Assembly: GCF_003732265.1 (NCBI RefSeq)
Contig: NZ_MOBK01000010.1
Span: 1-64,000 of the forward strand
From: Pseudomonas brassicacearum
GTDB lineage: Bacteria; Pseudomonadota; Gammaproteobacteria; Pseudomonadales; Pseudomonadaceae
DNA length: 64,000 nucleotides
Direction: 5' to 3'
Part shown: piece after piece, positions 36,851 to 44,632 of the stretch
Numbering within the stretch: the stretch's first letter is position 1
How the letters are laid out: each line of letters starts with the position of its first letter
Notes under the pieces: generated by a model
Told to the model about the DNA's origin: nothing
Database searches by the model: none
The model's input: only the letters and a program-made list of their open reading frames with translations
Position numbers and translations under genes: made by a program

Positions 36851-36973
36851 TTTGTATGGTCCTGGCAAGGGAAATAGATCCGTCCCGTTTTTCCGCTTCA
36901 AACATACCGTAGGCGGTAAAAACGGTATTGATTAAATGAGCTCATCTACTTCACCCGGTGACTATCACCCTAA

Positions 36974-37885
36974 TTACCAGCCTGTGGCGTCAGTCTTCCA
37001 GAGCTCAGGAAAGCCCATACGCTGGAAGAGCGCTGCGCCATACCTTTGCTCCATTGAGGTGAGTCTTGCTTTGAAGGTGCCGTTAAATCCTATGGAACTC
37101 AGCAAGACATGAATCACTGTTAACGAAGCGTAGACCGTCTTGTTGTCGCTGAATTTGATGCCTTTGAGCTTCAGGTTGGTTGGGGAAACCCCAATTTTTA
37201 CGTCGATGAACCGGTCGTGGTGGGCTGCCATATTCCGAAGCACTGTCAATGCATGCAGCCAGCTTTCAAAAACCTCTACCTGCGTGATACCGAATTTTGA
37301 TGAGATGATTTTCCTATCGGTCGGATCTCTTAGCATTGCGAAGATTTTCGACCAGGTGCCCAGCGTCACGCATTCGCTCATAGCCCAGCTTGGGGGGAGG
37401 TAGGGATCGTCGTAACTGTCGTAATACGCTTTTATGTAAAGCCGAGATGATGCTCGATCAACCTCCCCCTCAATTTTCGACAGCATTTGCCCGATGCCAA
37501 CACGTCCTTTCGGGGCAAAAATCTCATTTTTTAGATACCAGTGCGGTGAATACTTCAGGCTCAGGAGGTTGCAGATCACGGTGCGCACCGCAACCTCAAG
37601 CCTTTCCGCCGATTCCATAATAATCGCGCGGATTTCTCGATCACACTCATAGCGCTCAGAGATATGTTCGAACGTTGTGTTGGGTAGGAAGATTTTGGTC
37701 GTAGGCTCTTGCAGCTGGTACCAATATCCTTTGAGCCGGAAATGGCCTACGTACGCAATATATTTGAGGGCCATGTCGTCATCGTTGACGATCAGACCTT
37801 GCGTTTTTAGCTTGGCGAGCAGTGCCTGGGGGGTAAAAGCTGATTTTGAAAATGGAAGCTTCGTCACAAGTGCCCTCTTGGCCAT
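36974..37885 (-). CDS. Abi_2-family abortive-infection protein (AbiD/AbiF-like)
   Basis: A 303-residue protein with the Abi_2 (PF07751) layout: N-terminal KLPFSKSAFTPQALLAKLKTQGL, then YVGHFRLKGYWYQLQ, the central AERLEVAVRTVI helix, and near residue 217 the sequence RNMAAHHDRF, which contains an R-x4-H motif as in HEPN ribonucleases. Homologues in Lactococcus abort phage growth. ATG 37885 (MAKRALVTKL) has a GGA eight bases upstream; a TTG two codons earlier is possible. Sixteen bases before the ATG a poly-T terminator ends a structured RNA gene. Base composition is lower in GC than the neighbours, consistent with transfer. Confidence 0.85.
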   Translation of the reverse strand: MAKRALVTKLPFSKSAFTPQALLAKLKTQGLIVNDDDMALKYIAYVGHFRLKGYWYQLQEPTTKIFLPNTTFEHISERYECDREIRAIIMESAERLEVAVRTVICNLLSLKYSPHWYLKNEIFAPKGRVGIGQMLSKIEGEVDRASSRLYIKAYYDSYDDPYLPPSWAMSECVTLGTWSKIFAMLRDPTDRKIISSKFGITQVEVFESWLHALTVLRNMAAHHDRFIDVKIGVSPTNLKLKGIKFSDNKTVYASLTVIHVLLSSIGFNGTFKARLTSMEQRYGAALFQRMGFPELWKTDATGW

Positions 37886-37900
37886 GCTCAAATTCCAGGC

Positions 37901-37976
37901 AAAAAAAACTCGCCTTTTGCACGCCTGCTTTGAGGCAGGACCCTACCCGTTGGGCAGGACGTGTGGCGAGTGTGTT
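37901..37976 (-). ncRNA. Structured small RNA upstream of the Abi_2 gene
   Basis: On the minus strand the sequence folds into four stems: P1 ACTCGCC/GGCGAGT (37971-37965 with 37914-37908), P2 CACG/CGTG (37963-37960 with 37923-37920), hairpin P3 CCTGCCC-AAC-GGGTAGG (37958-37942, one G-U pair) and hairpin P4 CCTGC-N6-GCAGG (37939-37924). P1 is followed directly by T7-T8. Every paired segment is perfect, and a promoter with 17-base spacing lies just upstream. The RNA would be about 76 nt and ends before the Abi start codon. Whether it binds or neutralises the Abi protein is inference. Confidence 0.75.
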
Positions 37977-37982
37977 GACTCA

Positions 37983-38011
37983 AGGTTATTCGTGATTGAC
38001 GGTGTGGTCAA
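37983..38011 (-). promoter_or_regulatory. Promoter of the Abi-associated RNA
   Basis: TTGACC (38011-38006), a 17-base spacer and TAACCT (37988-37983) on the minus strand. A start about seven bases downstream (near 37976) places the first stem of the RNA at its 5' end. Confidence 0.6.
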
Positions 38012-38118
38012 TCCAAAATAGATAACCAATGATAACGGCAGGTAAAACAGCAGGTGAAAAGAACCTGTAAAAGAACGGTGCCGGCAGCAGATGGAAAACT
38101 AAATCCGTGCCCTTATTT

Positions 38119-38331
38119 CTACAGACAAGAAAGCTCCACATCTTCGTCGTCAGGGACTTCGTCCGTAACAATCACTCGTGCGTGCGCGCTGTGTTCGTCT
38201 TCCATGCGCAACCCGAAGTAGCGAGTGTCGTTGGCGTCCCAAAATGCCTCTATCTGCGCCATGGGTGCATGTTCAAGCAGCACCTCGGCGCTGTGCTCCA
38301 AGATGATCGAGTAACGTCGTTCGGTGTTCAT
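38119..38331 (-). CDS. Small acidic hypothetical protein
   Basis: A 70-residue protein with many Asp and Glu residues and no signal or membrane segment (MNTERRYSIILEHSAEVLL at the start, DEVPDDEDVELSCL at the end). No good binding site is visible before its ATG. It stands upstream of the Abi RNA promoter on the same strand, 108 bp away. I do not recognise a family. Amino-acid composition and strand agree with a real gene, but the call is moderate. Confidence 0.55.
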   Translation of the reverse strand: MNTERRYSIILEHSAEVLLEHAPMAQIEAFWDANDTRYFGLRMEDEHSAHARVIVTDEVPDDEDVELSCL

Positions 38332-38514
38332 TACAAAGGGGCTCGCAACGGCGGAGAGGGTTGTGCATAAGCACTGCTGTCATTATGCCGCTTCACAGCT
38401 TTTCGACCGTAACCGCTCATCGTTTCGGGGAGGGATGTAGATGCGCGGTACCAGAATGGGATGCGTCGATTCGCCATCCTTTAGCTAGAGGGGCGAGCGT
38501 AAGACCCACAAACG

Positions 38515-38545
38515 AAAAAGGCCCACCTTTCGGTGAGCCTTTTTC
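38515..38545. terminator. Intrinsic terminator of tRNA-Thr
   Basis: AAAAAGGCCCACC and GGTGAGCCTTTTT around a 4-base loop, just downstream of the tRNA on the minus strand; the T-runs on both sides allow action in both directions. Confidence 0.9.
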
Positions 38546-38556
38546 GATATTGCGTA

Positions 38557-38632
<76 letters not shown>

Positions 38633-38709
38633 GTGTTGGGCGACGATTATAGCGATTGGGATGGTTCTGTAAACCCCTGAATTCAGACTATTTTTGCGCA
38701 GGCTTCAGG

Positions 38710-39534
38710 TCAGGCGCGCAGCAGGGTTTTCTTGAGTTTCTGGATGGCTTGCCAGGTGCGGCTGTTTTGCATCGCGCGCAGCTGTGCTTCGGCCTGTTCG
38801 GCGCGTTGCAGGGCGGCGGCGAGTTGCTGTTCGGCGTCGCCGACGGGGTGGCTGAAGTTGTGGCCTTTGCAGAACTGGAATTCGTCCAGGTTGCAGGGCG
38901 GGATGTCGAAGGCGGGTTTGAGGTTCAGGTGTTCTTCGGCGAGGTAGTAGGTGTTGATGCCGTCGAACAGGATGGACTGGTAGCCGGCGCCGGTGACGAG
39001 GGTTTCCCAGGTCTGGTCGCGGTCCCACGGGGTTTCGATGAGGATGACCCACGGCCGCCACCGGGTGAAGTCCATGCCGCGCAGGACGGTTTCTTCGTGG
39101 CCTTCGACGTCGATTTTCAGGAAGTGGATCGGGCGGCCCTGGGCGTGTTCTTCACAGATTGAGGTCAGGGTGCGGGACTGGACGGTTTGGCTGCGCACGT
39201 CCATGCCGGCATCTTTGTGCATTTTCGCCATGGCCGGATCGACAGTCGAGAGCCCGGTGCCGGCGATGCCGTAGAAGGTCAGGCTGTCGGTGCTTTCCCC
39301 GGCCACGCATTGCAGGTTGGTGTCTTTGGGACGTTGCTGGCACAAGGCTTCGTAGTAGTTGGGCATCGGTTCGACGTTGATGCCTGTCCAGCCGTGGTCG
39401 TAGAACGCTTTGGTGACCGAGTCATGGGTCGGATCGTTGGCGCCGACGTCGATATAGAAGCCGTTCTCGACGGTTTTGAGGGCGCGCCACAGGCGTATGT
39501 CTTCGAAGTTCTGTGCGTAGGAAATGAACGTCAC
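38710..39534 (-). CDS. FkbM-family methyltransferase
   Basis: A 274-residue SAM-dependent methyltransferase. The FkbM marks are FYIDVGANDPTHDSVTKAFYD (SAM-binding GANDP), IHFLKIDVEGHEETVLRGM and VILIETP. A C-terminal coiled-coil-like segment (AEQQLAAALQRAEQAEAQLRAMQ) follows. I chose GTG 39534 (TFISYAQNFED follows) because AGGA lies eight bases upstream; the frame is open 24 codons further. Such enzymes often O-methylate surface glycans or lipids. It stands alone beside the tRNA. Confidence 0.88.
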   Translation of the reverse strand: MTFISYAQNFEDIRLWRALKTVENGFYIDVGANDPTHDSVTKAFYDHGWTGINVEPMPNYYEALCQQRPKDTNLQCVAGESTDSLTFYGIAGTGLSTVDPAMAKMHKDAGMDVRSQTVQSRTLTSICEEHAQGRPIHFLKIDVEGHEETVLRGMDFTRWRPWVILIETPWDRDQTWETLVTGAGYQSILFDGINTYYLAEEHLNLKPAFDIPPCNLDEFQFCKGHNFSHPVGDAEQQLAAALQRAEQAEAQLRAMQNSRTWQAIQKLKKTLLRA

Positions 39535-39876
39535 TGTCGCATCCTGTCGGTCGAATTTTCTTGTTCGTGGCCGCGCTGACGGCGTCCTTGCGTGTTTGTA
39601 TAACAAGAGTCGAGTGGAGGTGCAATTTTCCCCGCGTGAGGTCCGGGTTTAGGCGCTTATGTCCTTTGCATTGAATGCTTATGCACAACGGCAGCGGTGG
39701 CACTCTGCGCTCACCGGTGTTTTTGTGGACCTGTTCTCATTTGGCTGCAAATCCCTGTTTTTCAGGATTTTTTCGTGAGTGTACGAAAAATGAACAGTTC
39801 AGTTTCACCCCTGAAACAGCCGTAGATATTGGATCCACGATAATTTCATCAACAGAGTTATCCACAGGCTGTGGCT

Positions 39877-41106
39877 TTACGGGCGTTCCGCCAAGAGCAG
39901 GAAATTACGTGGCGTGAGCGGGGTTTCGCAGAAGGTCCCGAGGCGAACGGTGTAACCCTGATCGACAAGGAAAAAGGCGCGGTCGAGGACCAGCCAAAGC
40001 TCCAAGGGGCGTCGGAAAAGTCCGCGTAGCAGCTCCAGATTGCGCACTTGCGCCAAGCGTTGCCATCCAGCAGCTTCGAGAGCGGACCAATCTTGCGAAC
40101 CGACTGTGGATAACTCTTTCAATGCGGCCAGATGATGGCAGTAGTCAGCGAAGGATTTATCCAGCCAGGCACTCGGCAGCGAAGGGGTGGGCAGGTATTC
40201 ATCGACGCCGCGCAGTTGCCGTTGCAGCAGGTCGAAACCCAGGCGTCGGGCCATGGAGGTGTCGCGTTGACGTCGCACGCGAGCGCCAGCGGTGACGGTT
40301 TCGCTCATGGGCAGGGCGAGATCGTCGAGAGACAGCTGTAGGTCGGATCGTAAACCGACCGAGGAAAGCGGCTGATAGGCCGACTGATTGATCCGGTTAT
40401 AACAGCACGGCGCGATTGCCAATTGTTTGCAACCCGCCGCGCTGGCGAGCTGGATCAGCCGCACATGCAAATCACCGCAGGCGTGCAGCGCCACCGGGGT
40501 GTGATCAACGTTCAATAAACTCGCGGCGCCAGGCGCGAGCACATCCTGTTCGACGTGCAGCGCCCTTAATTGATGACGCTGGCTGAGTGCCTGTCCGCTG
40601 GCCACGAGGGCCGGGTCGTATTCCAGGCAGGTCAGTTGTTGCCCGGTTTGCAGCAAACGCCGACCCAAGTGGCCCTTGCCCGAACACCAATCCAGCCAGT
40701 GCTTCGGCGCCACCGCAAACGACAGGCGACTGGCAAACGCTTCGATCTGTTGCCACTTGCGCCCCGGTACATCGACGTTCAGCCGATGCCCGGCAGCTTG
40801 CAGCGAATGCGCCGGTAACTCGCCGACCGTACTCAGCTCAAGCGATAACGCCGCCAACGAAGCAAACGGCTCCGGCGCATCCAGCAAACAAGGTTGGTTA
40901 TGAGCAGATTCTGCGTCGTCCAGCGACTGTTCCCGTAGCCAAAGTGCCAACTCCGGGTAGGACGTTTCCCAAGGCAGGTGCAGATGAGTAAACGGACGCG
41001 GCTTCCACAGTGCTTGATGCTCGATCAGGAAAGCTTCCAGCGCGGTGAAGCGGGCGAGCAGGTCCTCGCCCGTCAGCACGTTGGAATCAACGCCCTTGGC
41101 AGGCAT
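39877..41106 (-). CDS. METTL25-like methyltransferase
   Basis: A 409-residue protein with a SAM-binding core LDWCSGKGHLGRRLL, then ALHACGDLHVRLIQLA and the PCCYNRI motif, the pattern of the RRNAD1/METTL25 methyltransferase family. The substrate is unknown in bacteria. Its start overlaps the end of the ABC permease gene by 20 bases, so it is the last gene of the transporter operon. A similar gene beside the same transporter is present in P. aeruginosa as I recall it. Between its stop and the FkbM gene lie about 270 bp in which I see only one perfect DnaA-box-like nonamer. Confidence 0.85.
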   Translation of the reverse strand: MPAKGVDSNVLTGEDLLARFTALEAFLIEHQALWKPRPFTHLHLPWETSYPELALWLREQSLDDAESAHNQPCLLDAPEPFASLAALSLELSTVGELPAHSLQAAGHRLNVDVPGRKWQQIEAFASRLSFAVAPKHWLDWCSGKGHLGRRLLQTGQQLTCLEYDPALVASGQALSQRHQLRALHVEQDVLAPGAASLLNVDHTPVALHACGDLHVRLIQLASAAGCKQLAIAPCCYNRINQSAYQPLSSVGLRSDLQLSLDDLALPMSETVTAGARVRRQRDTSMARRLGFDLLQRQLRGVDEYLPTPSLPSAWLDKSFADYCHHLAALKELSTVGSQDWSALEAAGWQRLAQVRNLELLRGLFRRPLELWLVLDRAFFLVDQGYTVRLGTFCETPLTPRNFLLLAERP

Positions 41107-41776
41107 CGACGCGCAACCAGCGCTCCAGCAGCTTGAAGCCGCGAACCAGTACGTAAGCCATCAACAGATAGAACATGCCTGCGGCGAAGAAGATCTCCAC
41201 CGGCAGGTAGGTCCGGGCAATGATGGTGCGGGCCATGCCGGTCAGTTCCAGCAAGGTCACGGTACTGGCCAGCGCGCTGGCCTTGAGCATCAGGATCACT
41301 TCGTTGCTGTAGGCCGGCAGGCCGATGCGCGCGGCTCGCGGCAGGATGATGTAGAACAGCGCTTTGGCGCGGGACATGCCCAACGCGCGCGCCGCTTCGA
41401 TTTCACCCGGTGGAATCGCCTGGATCGCGCCGCGCAGGATCTCGGCGATGTAGGCCGCGGTGTGCAGGGTCATGGTCGCTGTGGCGCACCAGAACGGATC
41501 GCGCAGGTACGGCCACATCGAGCTGTTACGAATCGCGTCGAACTGCGCCAGGCCGTAATAGACGAGGAACAGCTGAACCAGCAACGGCGTGCCACGGAAA
41601 AAGAAGATGTAGCCGTAGGGAAATGCCCGCACGTACCAGAGCCGCGACGAACGCGCGATGCCCAACGGAATCGCCAGCAGCAAACCGGCGATCACGGCGA
41701 TGGCCACCAGTTCCAGGGTCAGCGTTGCGCCTTGGGCCAGTTTTGGCAGCCACTTGATGATGACTTCCCAGTTCAT
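41087..41776 (-). CDS. Polar amino-acid ABC transporter permease (HisM-like)
   Basis: A 229-residue inner-membrane permease with five or so membrane segments. The ABC-contacting EAA loop is IEAARALGMSRAKALFYIILPRAARIGLP, and FFFRGTPLLVQLFLVYYGLAQF is typical of the histidine/lysine/arginine group. ATG 41776 overlaps the stop of the previous permease by four bases; a longer frame exists but is inside that gene. Confidence 0.93.
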   Translation of the reverse strand: MNWEVIIKWLPKLAQGATLTLELVAIAVIAGLLLAIPLGIARSSRLWYVRAFPYGYIFFFRGTPLLVQLFLVYYGLAQFDAIRNSSMWPYLRDPFWCATATMTLHTAAYIAEILRGAIQAIPPGEIEAARALGMSRAKALFYIILPRAARIGLPAYSNEVILMLKASALASTVTLLELTGMARTIIARTYLPVEIFFAAGMFYLLMAYVLVRGFKLLERWLRVDACQGR

Positions 41777-42468
41777 TGGGTGCTCCTCGCGAAGCCGCGA
41801 GCGGCACGTCGTTCCATCAAGTGCATGCCGCTCATGGCGAGCACGGTCAGGCCCAGGTACATGAACGCGGCCACCATATAGAAGGTGAACGGTTGCTTGG
41901 ACACGGTCACGCCGATTTGCGCGTGGCGCATGATTTCTTCCAGGCCGATGACCGATACCAGCGCGGTGTCTTTCATCAGGATCATGAACAGATTGCCAAG
42001 GCCCGGCAGGGCGATGCGCCACATCTGCGGCATGATCAGTCTGGTGAATATGCGGAATTTCGACAGGCCCAGCGCCACACCGGCTTCACGATGCCCTTTG
42101 GGAATCGCCAGAATTGCGCCGCGAAACACTTCGGTGGCGTAGGCGCCGAAGCACAGCCCCAGCGCAATCACGCCAGCAGCGAAGGCATTGAGCTCGAGAT
42201 CGGGATTGCCGAAAAACTCGCCCAGGGCACGCATCAGGTTGACCGTGCCGAAGTAGATCAACAGCACCCAGAGCAATTCCGGGATGCCGCGAACCAGTGT
42301 CGAATAAGTGCCGCCAAGCCATTGCAACGGCTTGTACGGGGATGTCTTGGCCAAGGCGCCGAGCAAACCGAGCACCAGCCCCAGACACAAGGCCGAGAGT
42401 GCCAGTTTCACAGTCATCAGCGCGCCAGCGGCGAGCGCCGGGCCGAATCCGTAGAGATCGATAGTCAT
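41773..42468 (-). CDS. Polar amino-acid ABC transporter permease (HisQ-like)
   Basis: A 231-residue permease. The EAA loop is REAGVALGLSKFRIFTRLIMPQMWRIALPG, preceded by VRGIPELLWVLLIYFG. With the HisM-like subunit it forms the heterodimeric channel. The gap to the upstream binding-protein gene is 78 bp and contains a small GC hairpin (GGCGCC-rich), which may set the higher expression of the binding protein often seen in such operons. Confidence 0.93.
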   Translation of the reverse strand: MTIDLYGFGPALAAGALMTVKLALSALCLGLVLGLLGALAKTSPYKPLQWLGGTYSTLVRGIPELLWVLLIYFGTVNLMRALGEFFGNPDLELNAFAAGVIALGLCFGAYATEVFRGAILAIPKGHREAGVALGLSKFRIFTRLIMPQMWRIALPGLGNLFMILMKDTALVSVIGLEEIMRHAQIGVTVSKQPFTFYMVAAFMYLGLTVLAMSGMHLMERRAARGFARSTQ

Positions 42469-42546
42469 GGGTTTCTTTTCAAATCGCGGCAGGCAATGCC
42501 ATGGACTGGCGCCGTTAGCGAACGGCGCCGGTCCGGCAGGTCAGAA

Positions 42547-43293
42547 TCAATAGATGCTGAACGGGAAGTACTTGTCGTTGATTTTCTTGTAGGTGCCGTC
42601 TTCGACGATTTCCTTCAGGGCGAGGTTCAGCTTCGCGCGGATCGGGTCGCCTTTACGTACCGCGATACCGATCTTGTCGCTTTCTTCTACCGGATCACCC
42701 TTGAATTCGTAGGACCGGCCGGCGTCGCTTTTCAGCCATTCGTAGTTGACGTACTTGTCGGCGAGGATGCCGTCCAGACGACCGGAAGTCAGGTCCAGGT
42801 AAGCGTTTTCCTGGGTGTCATAGAGTTTGACTTCGACGCCTTCCATGTTGTCTTCCATCCAGGTGCCGGCGAGGGTCGCACGTTGTGCACCGATCACTTT
42901 GCCTTGCAGGGAAGCCTTGTCGGTTTTGAAGTCGACGTCTTTCTTGGCGATGAACTGGAGTTTGTTCGAGTAGTACGGGTCGGTGAAGTCCACCGCGCCC
43001 TTGCGCTCATCAGTGATCGACATCGAGGAGATCAGGAAGTCGAACTTCTTGGCGTTCAGGGCCGGGATGATGCCGTCCCAGTCGGAGGTCACCACGGTGC
43101 ACTCGACTTTCATCTTGGCGCACAGGGCGTCGCCGATTTCCTTGTCGAAGCCGACGACATTGCCACTGGCATCTTTATTGTTGAACGGCGGGTAGGCCGC
43201 TTCGATGCCCATCTTCAGGGTTTCGGCCATGGCACCGGCGCTGAACGCGAGGGTGACGGCGGCAGCCAGGAAGACTTTTTTGAAGTTCTGCAT
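42547..43293 (-). CDS. Periplasmic polar amino-acid binding protein
   Basis: A 248-residue substrate-binding protein. Residues 1-23 are a signal peptide ending GAMA; the mature protein opens ETLKMGIEAAYPPFNNKDASGNVVGFDKEIG..., where GFDKEIGDAL is the family signature. It resembles lysine/arginine/ornithine-binding proteins. It lies 13 bp after the ATPase gene and before both permease genes. Confidence 0.94.
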   Translation of the reverse strand: MQNFKKVFLAAAVTLAFSAGAMAETLKMGIEAAYPPFNNKDASGNVVGFDKEIGDALCAKMKVECTVVTSDWDGIIPALNAKKFDFLISSMSITDERKGAVDFTDPYYSNKLQFIAKKDVDFKTDKASLQGKVIGAQRATLAGTWMEDNMEGVEVKLYDTQENAYLDLTSGRLDGILADKYVNYEWLKSDAGRSYEFKGDPVEESDKIGIAVRKGDPIRAKLNLALKEIVEDGTYKKINDKYFPFSIY

Positions 43294-43306
43294 GCGGGTA
43301 GCTCCG

Positions 43307-44080
43307 TTAGCGGTTGCTGGACATGAATTGTTTGCAGCGTGCCGAAAGCGGGTTGTCGAACACCTGCTGTGGCGATCCTTGCTCTTCTACCAAGCCTTGG
43401 TGGAGGAACACCACTTCGCTGGAGACCTGACGGGCAAAGCCCATTTCATGGGTCACGAGCAGCATGGTGCGGCCTTCTTCAGCCAGTGCGCGGATGACAT
43501 TAAGTACTTCCTGGACCATTTCCGGGTCAAGGGCGGAAGTCGGCTCGTCGAACAGGATCACCTTGGGTTGCATCGCCAGCGTGCGGGCGATGGCCGCGCG
43601 TTGTTGCTGGCCGCCGGACAATTGCGCCGGGTAGGCGTGACGCTTGTCGGCGATGCCGACCTTGGCCAGCAAGGCTTCGGCGACTTCGATGGCTTCGGCT
43701 TTGCTTTGCCCGAGCACGCGGCGCGGCGCTTCGATGATGTTGTCGAGCACGCTCATGTGCGGCCAGAGATTAAAGTTTTGAAACACAAAACCAATCTCGC
43801 TGCGCAGACGGTTGATCTGCTTGCCGTCGGCAGCGACCAGTTCGCCATTTTTCGCGGCTTTGAGTTTGAGTTCTTCGCCGGCCACCAGGATCTGGCCCTG
43901 GTGCGGGTTTTCCAACAGGTTGATGCAACGCAGGAACGTGGACTTGCCGGAACCGGAAGAACCCAGGATCGAGATCACGTCGCCGTCGCGGGCGGTCAGC
44001 GAGATGCCTTTGAGCACCTCAAGCTGTCCGTAGCGTTTGTGCAAGTTGCGGATTTCAAGCGCGGGCGTGGCCTCAGCCAT
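43307..44080 (-). CDS. Polar amino-acid ABC transporter ATPase (HisP-like)
   Basis: A 257-residue ABC ATPase and first gene of the operon. Walker A is GSSGSGKST (40-48), the signature LSGGQQQRAAIARTL and Walker B VILFDEPTSALD. It groups by sequence with the HisP/ArtP subfamily. GGAACGC lies upstream of its ATG. Operon order is ATPase, binding protein, two permeases, methyltransferase. Confidence 0.95.
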   Translation of the reverse strand: MAEATPALEIRNLHKRYGQLEVLKGISLTARDGDVISILGSSGSGKSTFLRCINLLENPHQGQILVAGEELKLKAAKNGELVAADGKQINRLRSEIGFVFQNFNLWPHMSVLDNIIEAPRRVLGQSKAEAIEVAEALLAKVGIADKRHAYPAQLSGGQQQRAAIARTLAMQPKVILFDEPTSALDPEMVQEVLNVIRALAEEGRTMLLVTHEMGFARQVSSEVVFLHQGLVEEQGSPQQVFDNPLSARCKQFMSSNR

Positions 44081-44523
44081 GTGCGTTCCTCATAGTGTTT
44101 CGCTCCTGCTGTTGGCGGCCTTCCTGGCGAGGCGGCCAAGCTAGCATAGCGTTTGAATGGCAGCCAACAGCGCTGCGGGCGGTAAACGGACGTGACGTGG
44201 CAGGTTGTCGCATCGCTACAGCAGACTGTCGCGCTGCTATCAACCGAACAGCCGTTTGAACCAGTTGCCCGGCGGGTGTCGTGTAAAAAAGGGCGCGATG
44301 TTGCCAGCTTTGGCGGGGGGTTGGAAGCGCTAACCGGCCAAACGTTCCTGTTCTGCACTTATATTGTGCGTCGAGGATTTTCCGGGCGTGTTTCCGGTGC
44401 GCGGATTCGTCCTTGAAAGTGAGTCGCAGGGTAACGCTTTGGCAAAGTGCCATTATTTTCAATGGGTTGCGATGACTGTCCGGTCTGGATGAGATCGCCG
44501 TGGTAGACGGTTTTGAAATATTT

Positions 44524-44539
44524 TGGCGCAATTATTGCG
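44524..44539 (+). promoter_or_regulatory. Sigma-54 promoter of gabP
   Basis: TGGCGC-AATTA-TTGC matches the -24/-12 consensus TGGCAC-N5-TTGC at all but one base, with GG (44525) and GC (44537) correctly spaced by ten bases. It also contains the palindrome CGCAAT-T-ATTGCG. Transcription would begin near 44549, 84 bases before the gabP ATG. In the rest of the 552-bp gap (44081-44632) I see no other clear element. Confidence 0.72.
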
Positions 44540-44632
44540 TACAGAATCCAGAACGCCCCGTTGGTTTCTTTTTACGAGAAAGAAATCGAGGCGGGATGCA
44601 CGCATTCGCTTTTCCTTACAAAGGTAGTTTCA

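Noticed and set aside
39857-39867. TTATCCACA, a perfect DnaA box, as part of a replication origin
   Set aside because: Only one copy in a short ordinary gap, with no AT-rich repeats or dnaA/dnaN nearby.
41776-43326. 516-residue plus-strand frame
   Set aside because: Antisense to the ABC transporter genes, whose family motifs and overlaps are convincing.
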